From positions 1 to 64,000 of the forward strand of contig NZ_VUJV01000005.1 in the NCBI RefSeq assembly GCF_008373755.1: a stretch of 64,000 nucleotides of DNA, read 5' to 3'. The stretch is from Nocardioides humilatus (GTDB taxonomy: Bacteria > Actinomycetota > Actinomycetes > Propionibacteriales > Nocardioidaceae). This document shows, piece by piece, positions 8,090 to 17,505 of this stretch (position 1 is the first letter of the stretch; each line of letters begins with the position of its first letter). Below the pieces are notes generated by a model. The model did not search any database. It saw only the letters and a list, made by a program, of their open reading frames with translations, and was not told the DNA's origin. A program made the position numbers and the translations under genes.

Positions 8090-8959
8090 ATGAAGGACTT
8101 CCGCGACAAGGTTTCCGTCGTCACCGGTGCAGGTTCGGGCATCGGCCGCGCGTTGGCGCTCGAACTGACTGCTGCCGGCGCCAAGGTCGCGGTGAGCGAC
8201 TGGGACGAGGCCGGGCTCCTCGAGACGGTCAGGTTGTGCGCCCGTATCGGGAGCAAGCCGCACTTCCAGGTGCTCGACGTGCGCGACCGGGTGGCCGTGC
8301 ACGCCTATGCCGATGCGGTGGCCGAGCACTTCGGCGCGGTCAACCTCGTGATCAACAACGCCGGCATCACGATCTTCGGCACCGTCGAGGAGAGCCCGTA
8401 CGCCGACATCGAGCGGGTCATCGACGTCGACTTCTGGGGCGTCGTCCACGGCACCAAGGCCTTCCTGCCGCACCTCATCGCGTCGGGAGACGGCCACGTC
8501 GTCAACATCTCCAGCATCTTCGGCCTGTTCGGTGTGCCCACGCAGAGCTCCTACAACGCGGCGAAGTTCGCTGTCCGGGGGTTCACCGAGGCGCTGCGTC
8601 AGGAGATGCTCGTCGCGGGGCACCCGGTCGGCGTCACGTGCGTCCACCCGGGTGGCATCCGCACCAACATCGTCAACAACGCCAGTGCGAGCAACGCCGC
8701 CGACACCACGAGCCTGGCCCGCCTCTTCGACAAGCACCTCACCCGCACCTCGGCCGAGGAGGCGTCGCGCACGATCCTGCGCGGCGTGCGCGGCCGTCGG
8801 GCCAAGGTCCTGATCGGCGCCGACGCGGTCGCGGTCGACCTCGTCGTGCGCGTGCTCGGGTCCGCCTACCAGCGTCCGTTCGCGGCCGTCTCGAAGCGGC
8901 TGCTGGGAGCCCTCCAGTCGCCCCCGGCCCGCGCCAAGGCCCCGGCGGCGACCCGATGA
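8090..8959 (+). CDS. Short-chain dehydrogenase/reductase (SDR)
   Basis: 289 aa classical SDR. The Rossmann dinucleotide motif TGAGSGIG is at residues 12-19, NNAG at 89-92, the catalytic Ser141/142 in NISS, and YNAAK with Tyr155 and Lys159. The acidic SDWDE after beta-2 suggests NAD rather than NADP preference. The C-terminal extension (about 240-289) is basic and Ala-rich. The stop overlaps the start of an OYE-family gene (ATGA), so the two are probably used together on a related ketone or enone substrate. The palindrome at 8054 suggests inducible expression. Confidence 0.85.
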   Translation: MKDFRDKVSVVTGAGSGIGRALALELTAAGAKVAVSDWDEAGLLETVRLCARIGSKPHFQVLDVRDRVAVHAYADAVAEHFGAVNLVINNAGITIFGTVEESPYADIERVIDVDFWGVVHGTKAFLPHLIASGDGHVVNISSIFGLFGVPTQSSYNAAKFAVRGFTEALRQEMLVAGHPVGVTCVHPGGIRTNIVNNASASNAADTTSLARLFDKHLTRTSAEEASRTILRGVRGRRAKVLIGADAVAVDLVVRVLGSAYQRPFAAVSKRLLGALQSPPARAKAPAATR

Positions 8960-10224
8960 GCGCGACCCAGGTCCCCACGTCGGTGGCCCACCTCAGCTCA
9001 CCGCTGGCCCTCCGCAACGGCCAGACCCTGCCCAACCGCCTGATGAAGTCCGCGCTCAGCGAGTCGCTCGGTGCGCCCGACTGCGGACCGTCGCCCGAGC
9101 TCGAGCGGCTCTACGCCCGCTGGGCGACCGGCGGTTTCGGTCTCGTCGTCACCGGCAACGTGATGGTCGACCGGCGGCACCGCGGTGAGCCCGGCAACGT
9201 CGTCATCGAGGACGACCGCCACATCGACGGGCTTCGCGCGTGGGCGCAGACCTTCCGGGGGAGCGGCACCCCGCTCTGGATGCAGGTCAACCACCCGGGT
9301 CGCCAGGCCAACGCCCTGGTGACCAAGCTGCGTCCGGTCGCCCCGAGCGCGATCGGGGCACGGGTCCCCGGAGCGGTGCGGCCGCGTGCGCTGGAGGACA
9401 GCGAGATCCGCGACATCATCGAGCGCTATGCGACCGCCGCGTCGGTCGCCGAAGCAGCAGGGTTCGACGGCGTCCAACTGCACGGCGCCCACGGCTACCT
9501 GATCACGCAATTCCTGTCGCCGCTCAGCAACCAGCGTGACGATGCATGGGGTGGAGACGCCGAGCGTCGCCGCACGTTCGTCATCGAGGTGCTGCGCGCG
9601 GTGCGCTCGGCCGTCCGCCCGGACTTCGCCGTCGGCATCAAGCTCAACTCCGCGGACTTCCAGCGTGGCGGCTTCACCGAGGACGAGTCGCGCGACGTCG
9701 TACGAGAGCTGGTGGCCGAAGGCATCGACCTCATCGAGATCAGCGGCGGCAGCTACGAGAAGCCCGCCATGCTCGGCGCGGTGCGAGCATCGACGGCAGC
9801 GCGCGAGGCCTACTTCCTCGAGTACGCCGCCTCGGTGCGCGAGCTCGCGGGCGCCGTGCCGATCGCGGTCACCGGCGGCTTCCGCACCACGGCCGCGATG
9901 GAGGCTGCCGTGGCATCCGCGGAGTGCGACCTGGTCGGGCTGGGGCGGCCGGCGGCCGTCGCGCCCGACGTGCCCCGGCGGGTCCTGGAGCAGGGTGCCG
10001 ACGCCGTCCGCGCGGGCGACGTGCGCGTCGGCCTCCGGTCGGTCCTCGGCAAGGTCATCGACCTGCGCCAGGTCGACGGTGCCCTGGACCTCTCGTGGCA
10101 CACCGACCAGCTGCACCGGCTCGGCGCCGGCCGCGAGCCCGACCTCGACCGGTCCTGGGCCCGGGCGTTGGTCGCCATGGGGCTGCACAACGGTCCGGCG
10201 GCCTTCCGGTCCAAGCGCGGCTGA
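8956..10224 (+). CDS. NADH:flavin oxidoreductase / Old Yellow Enzyme family protein
   Basis: 422 aa. Flavin barrel with QVNHPGRQAN (about 110-119) and the active-site segment LHGAHGYLITQFLSPLSNQRD, with His176, His179 and Tyr181. It is closer to the clade that includes 2,4-dienoyl-CoA reductase-like single-domain enzymes than to NemA. The C-terminal FeS/FAD domain of full-length dienoyl-CoA reductase is absent. The start at 8956 overlaps the SDR stop by four bases. The open frame upstream to 8236 is a shadow of the SDR gene. Confidence 0.8.
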   Translation: MSATQVPTSVAHLSSPLALRNGQTLPNRLMKSALSESLGAPDCGPSPELERLYARWATGGFGLVVTGNVMVDRRHRGEPGNVVIEDDRHIDGLRAWAQTFRGSGTPLWMQVNHPGRQANALVTKLRPVAPSAIGARVPGAVRPRALEDSEIRDIIERYATAASVAEAAGFDGVQLHGAHGYLITQFLSPLSNQRDDAWGGDAERRRTFVIEVLRAVRSAVRPDFAVGIKLNSADFQRGGFTEDESRDVVRELVAEGIDLIEISGGSYEKPAMLGAVRASTAAREAYFLEYAASVRELAGAVPIAVTGGFRTTAAMEAAVASAECDLVGLGRPAAVAPDVPRRVLEQGADAVRAGDVRVGLRSVLGKVIDLRQVDGALDLSWHTDQLHRLGAGREPDLDRSWARALVAMGLHNGPAAFRSKRG

Positions 10225-10240
10225 TGCTTGAATCCATTTC

Positions 10241-10744
10241 ATGACGATCCCTGACTACAGCTGGGGGCGGCGGGGCACTCTCGTCGCCAACGTCGCCCAG
10301 AAGTTCGCGTCGACCAAGGCGGGGTCGTGGACGATCCGCAAGCTGATGCCGCTCGACCGCAAGCTGCTGGTCAGGACGCGAGGGCGCAAGACGATCCTCG
10401 GCCCCGTCGGCGCGCCGACCCTCGTGCTCGAGACGATCGGCCGCAAGTCGGGCCTGCCCCGGCTCAGCCCGCTGCTCTACACCCGCGACGGCGACGCCGT
10501 CATCGTCGTCGGCTCCAACTTCGGGCAGGAGCACCACCCGGCGTGGACCGGCAACCTGATCGCCCACCCCGAGGTCCGGGTCATCTCGGGCGGGGTCGAG
10601 GTGCCGGTCGTCGCGGAGCTCCTGACCGGTGACGAGGCCGCCGCGGGGTGGCAGATGATGGTCGACAACATCTCGGTCTACGCGGCCTACAAGTCCCGCA
10701 CCGACCGCGACATCCGCGTGTTCCGCCTGACGCCCAGCGCCTAG
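10241..10744 (+). CDS. Deazaflavin (F420)-dependent nitroreductase family protein
   Basis: 167 aa, split-beta-barrel fold of the DDN type (PF04075). Characteristic segments are ETIGRKSGLPRLSPLLY, which should contact the F420 phosphate, and GSNFGQEHHPAWTGNLIAHPE. Members reduce quinones, nitroimidazoles or other compounds with F420H2, and are confined largely to actinobacteria. The ATG lies 16 bases after the OYE stop. TTGAAT seven bases before the ATG could be a -10 for a leaderless transcript, or the gene may simply follow the SDR-OYE operon. Confidence 0.8.
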   Translation: MTIPDYSWGRRGTLVANVAQKFASTKAGSWTIRKLMPLDRKLLVRTRGRKTILGPVGAPTLVLETIGRKSGLPRLSPLLYTRDGDAVIVVGSNFGQEHHPAWTGNLIAHPEVRVISGGVEVPVVAELLTGDEAAAGWQMMVDNISVYAAYKSRTDRDIRVFRLTPSA

Positions 10745-10754
10745 CAGCGTCATC

Positions 10755-10760
10755 TAGGGT
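10755..10760 (+). promoter_or_regulatory. -10-like TAGGGT for a leaderless TetR transcript
   Basis: TAGGGT ends six bases before the ATG at 10767, the same geometry as other putative leaderless sites in this window. No convincing -35 is present at the expected distance. Confidence 0.35.
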
Positions 10761-10766
10761 GCGGGC

Positions 10767-11363
10767 ATGCCCCGCTCCGGCGTTCCGACCCGCGTCGCTG
10801 TCTTCGCTGCCCTCCGAGAAGTGCTCCTCGAGAAGCCGTGGGCCAAGGTGACGCTGGAGGCGGTCGCCAAGCGCGCGGGTGTCAGCCGGCAGACGATCTA
10901 CAACGACTTCGGCTCGCGCGCCGGCTTGGCCGAGGCCTACGCGTTCGACCTCGCCGACGCGTTCTGCGACTTCATCGACGCCGATATGCGGTCACATGCC
11001 GACCATCCCACTGCAGCGCTGGCCGCCGCGATGCGGACCTTCCTCGACGGCACGTCGGGCGACCCGCTCATCCGCAGGGTCCAGGCGGGTGACGCCCACC
11101 CCGACCTGGTCCGGCTGGTCACCACGGACAGCGGGGGATTGCTGGCCCACATCGCAGGCCGGCTGACCACCTCGATCACCGAGGTCTGGCCCAAGGTCGA
11201 CCCCATGACGGCGCAGGCCCTCAGCCGCATCATCGCGCGGTTCGGCTTCAGCTACGTCGCAATGCCGCCCGAGACCGACGACGACGTCGCTGTGGCTCTT
11301 GCTGCGCTTCTCGCGCCCGCGCTGGTGGCGGCGGTGGCAGGGACGCTGGGCAGAGGCGCCTGA
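10767..11363 (+). CDS. TetR family transcriptional regulator
   Basis: 198 aa. The helix-turn-helix covers about residues 20-60, with VTLEAVAKRAGVSRQTIYNDFGSRAGLAEAY, a close match to the TetR pattern. The C-terminal region is alpha-helical with no recognised ligand signature. It stands alone between the nitroreductase gene and the histidine kinase gene. The palindrome at 8054 upstream of the SDR gene is a possible target, by proximity only. Confidence 0.85.
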   Translation: MPRSGVPTRVAVFAALREVLLEKPWAKVTLEAVAKRAGVSRQTIYNDFGSRAGLAEAYAFDLADAFCDFIDADMRSHADHPTAALAAAMRTFLDGTSGDPLIRRVQAGDAHPDLVRLVTTDSGGLLAHIAGRLTTSITEVWPKVDPMTAQALSRIIARFGFSYVAMPPETDDDVAVALAALLAPALVAAVAGTLGRGA

Positions 11364-11460
11364 CGCGGCGATCCTGCCCGTTTCGCCTCACCGAGGCACG
11401 CAACGGGGATACCCTGACGGAGGGAGATCTCGGGAACGATCCGTGGGGGAGGATTTCTGG

Positions 11461-13029
11461 ATGGAGCTTGAGCTGCCCGACGAGGCTCGGGCGCTGCTCG
11501 ACGCCGTGGTCGCGATCGGTTCCGACCTCGACCTCCACGGTGTGCTCCGCCGGATCGTCGAGTCGTCGTGCGCGCTGACCCACGCGCAGTACGGCGTTCT
11601 CGCCATCGTCGACGACGAAGGCACGTTCGTAGACCTCGTCGCGCACGGCATGTCCGACGAGGTCATCGAGCGGATCGGTCGCGCGCCGGTCGGACGCGGC
11701 CTGCTCGGGTTCGTCCCCCGCGTCCGCAAGCTCGTCCGCGTCGACCATCTCGCCGAGCACCCGAGCTATGAGGGCCTGCCGGCAGGTCACCCGCCCATCG
11801 AGCGCTTCCTCGGCGCCCCGGTCCTCGTCGGTGACCGCATCTACGGCCACCTCTACCTGGGCAACGGGCCCGAGGCCGACGCATTCACCGCACGTGACGA
11901 CGAGCTCGTCCAGGTCTTCGGCCGTGCCGCCGGCGTCATGATCAGCCACGCACGCCAGTTCGAGGAGAGCGAGCGGCACCGGACCTGGATGCAGGGCGTC
12001 GCTCGGGTCGCGACCGCGCTGGCGCCGTCGCTCCAGGACGACCACTCGCTCAACGCGATGGCCGACCAGGTGCGCGAGATGGCGGAGGCCCGGTCGGTCG
12101 TGCTCGTCGACACGACAACCGAGCGGCTCGAGATCGTTGCATCGGCCTGCGCCGACGACGAGGACCTCACGTTGACCGTCAAGCGCTACGCGGAGCAGGT
12201 GCAGCAGGCGACCGCGACCGGAGAGCTCGTCGACATCCGCTCGGTGCCGGGCCAGGCCACGCTCGTGGTTCCCGTGCGCACCGACTTGGCTCCGGCCGCC
12301 GCGGTGATCGTCGACGGTTCCGTGGCCTGGCGGGAGCTGGAGTCGGTCGAGCGCGCGGTCATCGCCACTCTGGCCGACCACATCGGCCTCACGCTCGACC
12401 GGGCGGAGGCGCTCCGCGAGCGCCACGAGCTGCTCTTGGCCAAGGACCGCGACCGGATCGCCCGCGACCTGCACGACCTGGTGATCCAACGTCTCTTCGC
12501 GACCGGCATGCAGCTGCAGGGCGCGCGCAACCTGGCGCCCGAGACGATGCGTGCGCGGGTCGACGAGGCGGTGGTCTACCTCGACACCGCGATCACCGAC
12601 CTCCGCTCGACGATCTTCGAGCTGGGGCGTGGCGGTGGTCGCGGCTACCACGAGGAGGTGCGTGCTCTCATCAGCGAGTACGCCCCGGTCCTCGGCTTCC
12701 TGCCCGCACTGCGCCTCTCGGGGCAGGTCGATCGCTCCCTCACTCCCGACGCGGCCGACGGTCTCCTGCTGACGCTGCGCGAGACGCTCTCCAACATCTC
12801 CCGGCACGCCAAGGCGTCCCGCGCGACCATCGAGCTGGCAGCTTCGAGCCGGTGGGTGACGTTGCGCGTGTCCGACGACGGCGAAGGTTTCGACCCCGCC
12901 CTCGTCGAGCGGCGCAGCGGCCTCGACAACGCCCGGCACCGCGCCGAGACGTTGGGCGGCTCGTTCTCGATCGAGCAGGCCGAGGGCGGTGGCACCCGCG
13001 CGGTGTGGACGGTGCCGGCGCTCGCCTGA
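11461..13029 (+). CDS. DevS/DosS-like GAF sensor histidine kinase
   Basis: 522 aa. Two GAF domains (about 20-170 and 180-320; the second is degenerate), a HisKA_3 dimerisation domain with His338 in RDLHDLVIQRLF, and a HATPase_c domain with DDGEGFDP and GLDNARHRAETLGG. The first GAF aligns with mycobacterial DosS by eye. In DosS the proximal haem ligand is His149 in the HPPM segment; here His110 in GHPPIERFLG is at the equivalent place. That makes a haem-based redox, O2, NO or CO sensor plausible. The ATG at 11461 is preceded by a strong GGGGGAGGA at 7-9 bases. No regulator gene is adjacent; a DevR-like gene is at 51127. It converges on the flagellar run. Confidence 0.8.
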   Translation: MELELPDEARALLDAVVAIGSDLDLHGVLRRIVESSCALTHAQYGVLAIVDDEGTFVDLVAHGMSDEVIERIGRAPVGRGLLGFVPRVRKLVRVDHLAEHPSYEGLPAGHPPIERFLGAPVLVGDRIYGHLYLGNGPEADAFTARDDELVQVFGRAAGVMISHARQFEESERHRTWMQGVARVATALAPSLQDDHSLNAMADQVREMAEARSVVLVDTTTERLEIVASACADDEDLTLTVKRYAEQVQQATATGELVDIRSVPGQATLVVPVRTDLAPAAAVIVDGSVAWRELESVERAVIATLADHIGLTLDRAEALRERHELLLAKDRDRIARDLHDLVIQRLFATGMQLQGARNLAPETMRARVDEAVVYLDTAITDLRSTIFELGRGGGRGYHEEVRALISEYAPVLGFLPALRLSGQVDRSLTPDAADGLLLTLRETLSNISRHAKASRATIELAASSRWVTLRVSDDGEGFDPALVERRSGLDNARHRAETLGGSFSIEQAEGGGTRAVWTVPALA

Positions 13030-13045
13030 CCGGCGGCGCCGCGTT

Positions 13046-13423
13046 CTACTCGCCGCCCTGCTGCGCCTTCCGCAGGGACAGTTCGATGAGCTCCTCGGCC
13101 GGCATCTCGCGCTCGATCGCCTGAGCGGTCGTCGGGCCTACGGGCACCGACCCAGGTGCAGGGTCGAGCACCACTCCGGTGATGGCCTCGCTGTCGTCGG
13201 TGCCCGCGAGAGCAGGGAGGGGGGCAGGGACCATGCCCGACAACCCGGCACGCACGACACCCCACAGCGCAACGCAGCCCACGGTGATGAGGAGGTAGCG
13301 CGTGAGGAGCTCGGTGACGGTCAGCAGACCCTGGGACAGGAGGACCAGCGACGGCGAGGCGAGCAGGCCGGCCAGGAACAGGACGGGTCCGTTCACCAGG
13401 CCGGGGAGGTCGTGGCGTTTCAT
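13046..13423 (-). CDS. Small membrane protein at the end of the flagellar operon
   Basis: 125 aa, not recognised. Two hydrophobic helices (about residues 12-30 and 42-62) are followed by a soluble acidic tail that includes EREMPAEELIELSLRKAQQ. Its ATG overlaps the flhA stop by four bases, so it is the last cistron of the flagellar operon and is translationally coupled to flhA. The position suggests a role in export-apparatus assembly or motor function, but nothing in the sequence proves it. Confidence 0.65.
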   Translation of the reverse strand: MKRHDLPGLVNGPVLFLAGLLASPSLVLLSQGLLTVTELLTRYLLITVGCVALWGVVRAGLSGMVPAPLPALAGTDDSEAITGVVLDPAPGSVPVGPTTAQAIEREMPAEELIELSLRKAQQGGE

Positions 13424-15471
13424 GCCCCGACCACCAGCTCATGGCCGGCGCCGAGCGGGGAGACGACCCCCGCGGATGCGACGGTCCTGGCTGCGTTGAG
13501 CTCGGTGTAGCCGAGGACCGGAAGCCGGTCGACCGCGGCGCGGACGAACCGCCGTACCGCTGCGCGGATCTGCGGAGCGCAGACGAGGACGGGCTGCACG
13601 TTCTGGTTCTCCGCAGCGCTCGCCAGGTGGGCGAGCGTCAGGAGCACGTGCTGGGCGGTCTCGGGGTCGATCACCACGGTCGCCCCCTGCTCGGTCTGGC
13701 GCATCCCCTCGAGCAGTCGCTGCTCGAGGACCGGGTCGAAGGTGATCGCGTGCAGGGTCCCGCCGCTCAGGTAGGGAGCCGCGAGAGCGGGCTCGAGCGC
13801 CGCGCGAGCCGACTCGACGAGGCCGTCGAGATCCTTGGAGGTCGACGCTCGGACGGACAACGCCTCGAGGATCCGCACCAGGTCGCGGATCGGGACGCGT
13901 TCGTCGAGCAACGCCTTCAGCACCCGCTGCACCTCGCCGAGCGAGAGCTGGGTCGGCGTCAGCTCCTCGACGACGGCCGGATGGCTGCGCTTGACGACGT
14001 CAGTGAGCAGGCGCACGTCTTCGCGACCGAGGAGGTGGGCGGCGTTTTGGTGGACGATGTCGGCGAGATGCGTCGTCATCACCGAGGCCCGGTCGACGAC
14101 GGTGGCGCCGGCTCCTTCGGCCTGGTGGCGCATCTCCGTCGGGATCCACTTGGCCTCGAGCCCGAACACGGGCTCGCGGGTGACCTGGCCAGGCAACGAC
14201 GAGATCGCCTCACCGATGGCGAGCATGGTGCCGCGCGGTGCCTCGCCGCGCGCCACCTCGACGCCGTACAGCGTGATCGCGTAGGTGCCGGGCGGCAGCT
14301 CCAGGCTGTCGCGGGTGCGCACCGGCGGGATGACGATGCCGAGCTCGCCCGCGATCTTGCGCCGCAGCGCCTTGACGCGGTCGAGGAGGTCGCCGCCGGA
14401 CCGGGCGTCGACGAGGTCGATCAGGTCGGCCGAAAGCTCGAGGCCGAGCGGGTCGACGCGGATCTCCGCGGCGAGCTGCTCGGCGGAGTCGGGGGCCGGC
14501 ATCGTCTCGGGGTGGGTGTCGAGGGCCTCGATCTCGTCGTTGCCGTCGACGATCCGGCTCGATGCCAGCAGCATCACGCCGCCCGCGATGATGAACGGCA
14601 GCTTGGGCAGCCCCGGCACCAGGCAGATGCCGATCGCGCCGAAGCCCGCGATCCGTAGCGGCGTCTTGCGCGCGGTGATCTGGCGCATGAGGTCCGTGCC
14701 CATGTCCTCCTCGGCGACGGCCCGGGTCACCACGAGGCCGGTGGCGACCGAGAGCAGGAGGGCCGGGATCTGCGAGACCAGACCGTCGCCCACGGACAGC
14801 AGCGAGTAGGTGGCGACGGCGTCGCCGAGCGGCATCCCGTGCTGGGCCACGCCGACGGCCAGGCCGCCGATGAGGTTGACGAGGGTGATCATGATGGCCG
14901 CGATCGCGTCGCCCTTGACGAACTTGGACGCGCCGTCCATCGCTCCGTGGAAGTCGGCTTCGGCGTGCACCTCGGCCCGGCGCCGGCGCGCCTCGTCCTC
15001 GTCGATCAGCCCGGAGTTGAGGTCGGCGTCGATGGCCATCTGCTTGCCGGGCATCGCGTCGAGAGCGAACCGGGCGCCGACCTCCGCGACGCGACCAGCG
15101 CCGTTGGTGATGACGACGAACTGGATGACGAGGAGGATCGCGAAGACGATGAGTCCGACGATGAGCGAGCCACCGACCACGAAGTGACCGAACGTGTCGA
15201 TGACCTTGCCGGCGAATCCGTCGAGGAGCACCAGTCGCGTCGCGCTGACGTTGAGTGCCAGCCGGAAGAGGGTCATCACCAAGATGACGGACGGGAAGGC
15301 CGCGAAGTCGAGCGGGCGGTGGATGAACATCGCGACCATGAGCACGAGGAGCGCGCCGGTGATGTTGAGCGCGATCAACAGGTCCAGCAGCATCGAGGGC
15401 AGCGGCACCACGAGCATCACGACGATGAACACGATGGCGACAGGTACGCCCAGCTTGGTCAGCGGGTTCAC
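13420..15471 (-). CDS. flhA: Flagellar biosynthesis protein FlhA
   Basis: 683 aa, normal for FlhA. The N-terminal half has eight predicted transmembrane helices beginning KLGVPVAIVFIVVM. The conserved cytosolic loop of the FHIPEP family follows the fourth helix (FALDAMPGKQMAIDADLN). The C-terminal half is the cytosolic export-ring domain that binds chaperone-substrate complexes. The start is taken as GTG at 15471 because GAGGAAAGG precedes it at about 5 bases and because it begins at the family's usual N terminus. The frame stays open upstream to 15864 only as a shadow of flhB. Confidence 0.95.
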   Translation of the reverse strand: MNPLTKLGVPVAIVFIVVMLVVPLPSMLLDLLIALNITGALLVLMVAMFIHRPLDFAAFPSVILVMTLFRLALNVSATRLVLLDGFAGKVIDTFGHFVVGGSLIVGLIVFAILLVIQFVVITNGAGRVAEVGARFALDAMPGKQMAIDADLNSGLIDEDEARRRRAEVHAEADFHGAMDGASKFVKGDAIAAIMITLVNLIGGLAVGVAQHGMPLGDAVATYSLLSVGDGLVSQIPALLLSVATGLVVTRAVAEEDMGTDLMRQITARKTPLRIAGFGAIGICLVPGLPKLPFIIAGGVMLLASSRIVDGNDEIEALDTHPETMPAPDSAEQLAAEIRVDPLGLELSADLIDLVDARSGGDLLDRVKALRRKIAGELGIVIPPVRTRDSLELPPGTYAITLYGVEVARGEAPRGTMLAIGEAISSLPGQVTREPVFGLEAKWIPTEMRHQAEGAGATVVDRASVMTTHLADIVHQNAAHLLGREDVRLLTDVVKRSHPAVVEELTPTQLSLGEVQRVLKALLDERVPIRDLVRILEALSVRASTSKDLDGLVESARAALEPALAAPYLSGGTLHAITFDPVLEQRLLEGMRQTEQGATVVIDPETAQHVLLTLAHLASAAENQNVQPVLVCAPQIRAAVRRFVRAAVDRLPVLGYTELNAARTVASAGVVSPLGAGHELVVGA

Positions 15472-15547
15472 GAACGGCCTTTCCTCGGGTGGTCGATTGC
15501 CGCGCCTTCCCTGGCACGCACCCGGCGCCGTCCTGGCTCCAGTGCGC

Positions 15548-16726
15548 TCATCGGCTGGGATCCGGCGGACCTGAGGCTTTCGCCGCGCTGATCGCCGAGG
15601 GCGTACGGCGGCGGGTGCCGCGAGGCACGGCCGGTACGGCGTCCTGGGTACGGGGCGTGGAGTGCGCGCCGGCCTGCTGTCCACGGGAGCGCAGCCGGAT
15701 GACGAACGCCAGCACCTGGGCGACGGCCGCCCACAGCTCGGAGGGGATCTCCTGGCCGACCTCGCAGCTGCGGTAGAGCGCACGGGCGAGCGGCACGTCG
15801 CGCACCATCGGCACCCGGTTCTCGGTGGCGGTCTGCCGGATTTTGTCCGCGATCGCGCCGGCACCCCGCGCGACGACTCGTGGCGCCCCGCGCTCAGGGC
15901 GATAGCTCAGTGCGACGGCGACGTGGGTGGGGTTGACGAGGACGACGTCGGCCTCGGCGACGTCCTTGAGCATCCGGTTGCGCGCGATCTGCAGCTGGCG
16001 CGAGCGCATCGCGCTCTTCACCATCGGGTCGCCCTCGGTCTGCTTGTGCTCCTGCTTGAGCTCCTCGCGGCTCATCCGGACCTGCTTGCCGATCCGGCGG
16101 CGCACCACGCCGTAGTCGGCGCCCGCCATCACCAGTCCGGCGATCCCGACGCTGAGGAGCAGGCTGCCCACCTTGTCGCTGAGGGCAGTGAGCACGACGT
16201 CGATCGGCACCATGCCACCGATCAGCGGCATCATCGCGTGCACCGAGGAGTAGGCCAGCCCGCCGACGACGCTGGTCTTGAGGAGCATCTTGGCGCCCTC
16301 CCAGGCCGCCTGCGGGCCGAACATCCGCTTGGCGCCCTGGAGGGGGTTGAGCTTCTTCGGGTTGGGCTTCGCGAGCTTCGGCGACAGGTAGAAGCCGCCC
16401 TGGGCCAGGGCCGACAGCACGCCGATCACCATCACGATCGAGCCCAGCACGACCAGGGTGATGAACACGTGGGTCGCGGCATCGCGCAGGACCGCGAAGG
16501 CGACCTCAGGGCGCGGCTGCGCGGAGACCCGCAGCGACCGCGTCATCAGGTCGCGGACCGCACCGAACTCGTGGCTGACGAGCGGTCCCATCGCCATGCT
16601 CACGATCAGCATCGACAGCCAGCCGCCGATCTCCGGGGTGCGGGGGATCTGGCCGTCCTTCTTGGCCTGCTTGAGTCGCCGTGGGGTCGGCTTCTCGGTC
16701 TTCTCCCCGCCACCTCCGCTCGACAT
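15548..16726 (-). CDS. flhB: Flagellar export switch protein FlhB
   Basis: 392 aa. The N terminus EKTEKPTPRRLKQAKKDGQ is the FlhB/YscU signature. Four membrane helices follow, then the cytosolic domain with the self-cleaving NPTH site at residues 265-268. Cleavage between Asn and Pro switches export from rod/hook to filament substrates. A C-terminal tail of about 50 residues rich in Arg, Pro and Ser extends beyond the conserved domain. The gene is five bases downstream of fliR and 76 bases upstream of flhA; that gap holds only the flhA ribosome site. Confidence 0.95.
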   Translation of the reverse strand: MSSGGGGEKTEKPTPRRLKQAKKDGQIPRTPEIGGWLSMLIVSMAMGPLVSHEFGAVRDLMTRSLRVSAQPRPEVAFAVLRDAATHVFITLVVLGSIVMVIGVLSALAQGGFYLSPKLAKPNPKKLNPLQGAKRMFGPQAAWEGAKMLLKTSVVGGLAYSSVHAMMPLIGGMVPIDVVLTALSDKVGSLLLSVGIAGLVMAGADYGVVRRRIGKQVRMSREELKQEHKQTEGDPMVKSAMRSRQLQIARNRMLKDVAEADVVLVNPTHVAVALSYRPERGAPRVVARGAGAIADKIRQTATENRVPMVRDVPLARALYRSCEVGQEIPSELWAAVAQVLAFVIRLRSRGQQAGAHSTPRTQDAVPAVPRGTRRRTPSAISAAKASGPPDPSR

Positions 16727-16730
16727 GACG

Positions 16731-17495
16731 TCACGCCCCTGCCATCGCGGCCATGGCCTCGTTGGCCAGGGCGACCAGTCGCTCGGTCGCTCCTGGCAGC
16801 ACCGGGAAGGAGAGCCCCACGACCAGGAGCGTCAGCCCGATCTTCGCGGGGAACATGACGGTCAACGCCTGGAGCTGGGGGGCCACCTTCGTCATCAGGG
16901 CGAGCGTGAGGTCGGCGATGAAGAGGACCGCCACCATCGGGAGGGCGATCTGGACCGCGATGGTGAAGAACATCGAGAACGCCGTCGTCAGCACGTCGGA
17001 CCAGTTGCCGAGTGGGGGAAGTCCGGTGAGGGGGAGGTAGTCGAAGGTGCTGAGGAGGCCGCCGATCATGATCAGGTGACCGCCGGAGGCGAGCAGCAGG
17101 ACGATCGCGACCATCTGGTGGAAGCGCCCGAACACGCTGTTGGAGTTGAGGGCGAGCGGGTCCCACGCGGCCGCGAGGGAGAAGCCGCCGAAGAGATCGA
17201 TGAGGGATCCCGCGGCGGCGAGCGCCGAGATCAACAACATGGTGACGAACCCCAGGCCCAGCCCGACGACGGCTTGCCCCACCACCGCCATCAGCACCTC
17301 GGGCGTCGTGCGCGGGAGGCGTTCGCCGGCGAGCCCGGGTGCCACGGTGAAGGACAGGCCGATGGCGATGACCACCTTGGCCATCGCCGGCACGTCGCGC
17401 GTCGAGAACGGGGGCACCAAGGCGAGCCACGCGACCACGCGCACCGATGCCAGGAAGAGGGCCAGGACGGGGGCGCCCGCGACGGTGAGGGTCAT
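16731..17495 (-). CDS. fliR: Flagellar export gate protein FliR
   Basis: 254 aa with about six hydrophobic helices, including VLALFLASVRVVAWLALVPPFS near the N terminus, and the conserved GFSLAAAWDPL segment. FliR is one of the FliPQR pore components of the type III export gate. It is ten bases after fliQ and five bases before flhB, the canonical order. Confidence 0.9.
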   Translation of the reverse strand: MTLTVAGAPVLALFLASVRVVAWLALVPPFSTRDVPAMAKVVIAIGLSFTVAPGLAGERLPRTTPEVLMAVVGQAVVGLGLGFVTMLLISALAAAGSLIDLFGGFSLAAAWDPLALNSNSVFGRFHQMVAIVLLLASGGHLIMIGGLLSTFDYLPLTGLPPLGNWSDVLTTAFSMFFTIAVQIALPMVAVLFIADLTLALMTKVAPQLQALTVMFPAKIGLTLLVVGLSFPVLPGATERLVALANEAMAAMAGA

Positions 17496-17505
17496 GTCCC
17501 GGTCC

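Noticed and set aside
6256-8256. 666-aa minus-strand frame opposite the beta-helix gene
   Set aside because: Shadow frame; the plus strand has a signal peptide and repeat pattern.
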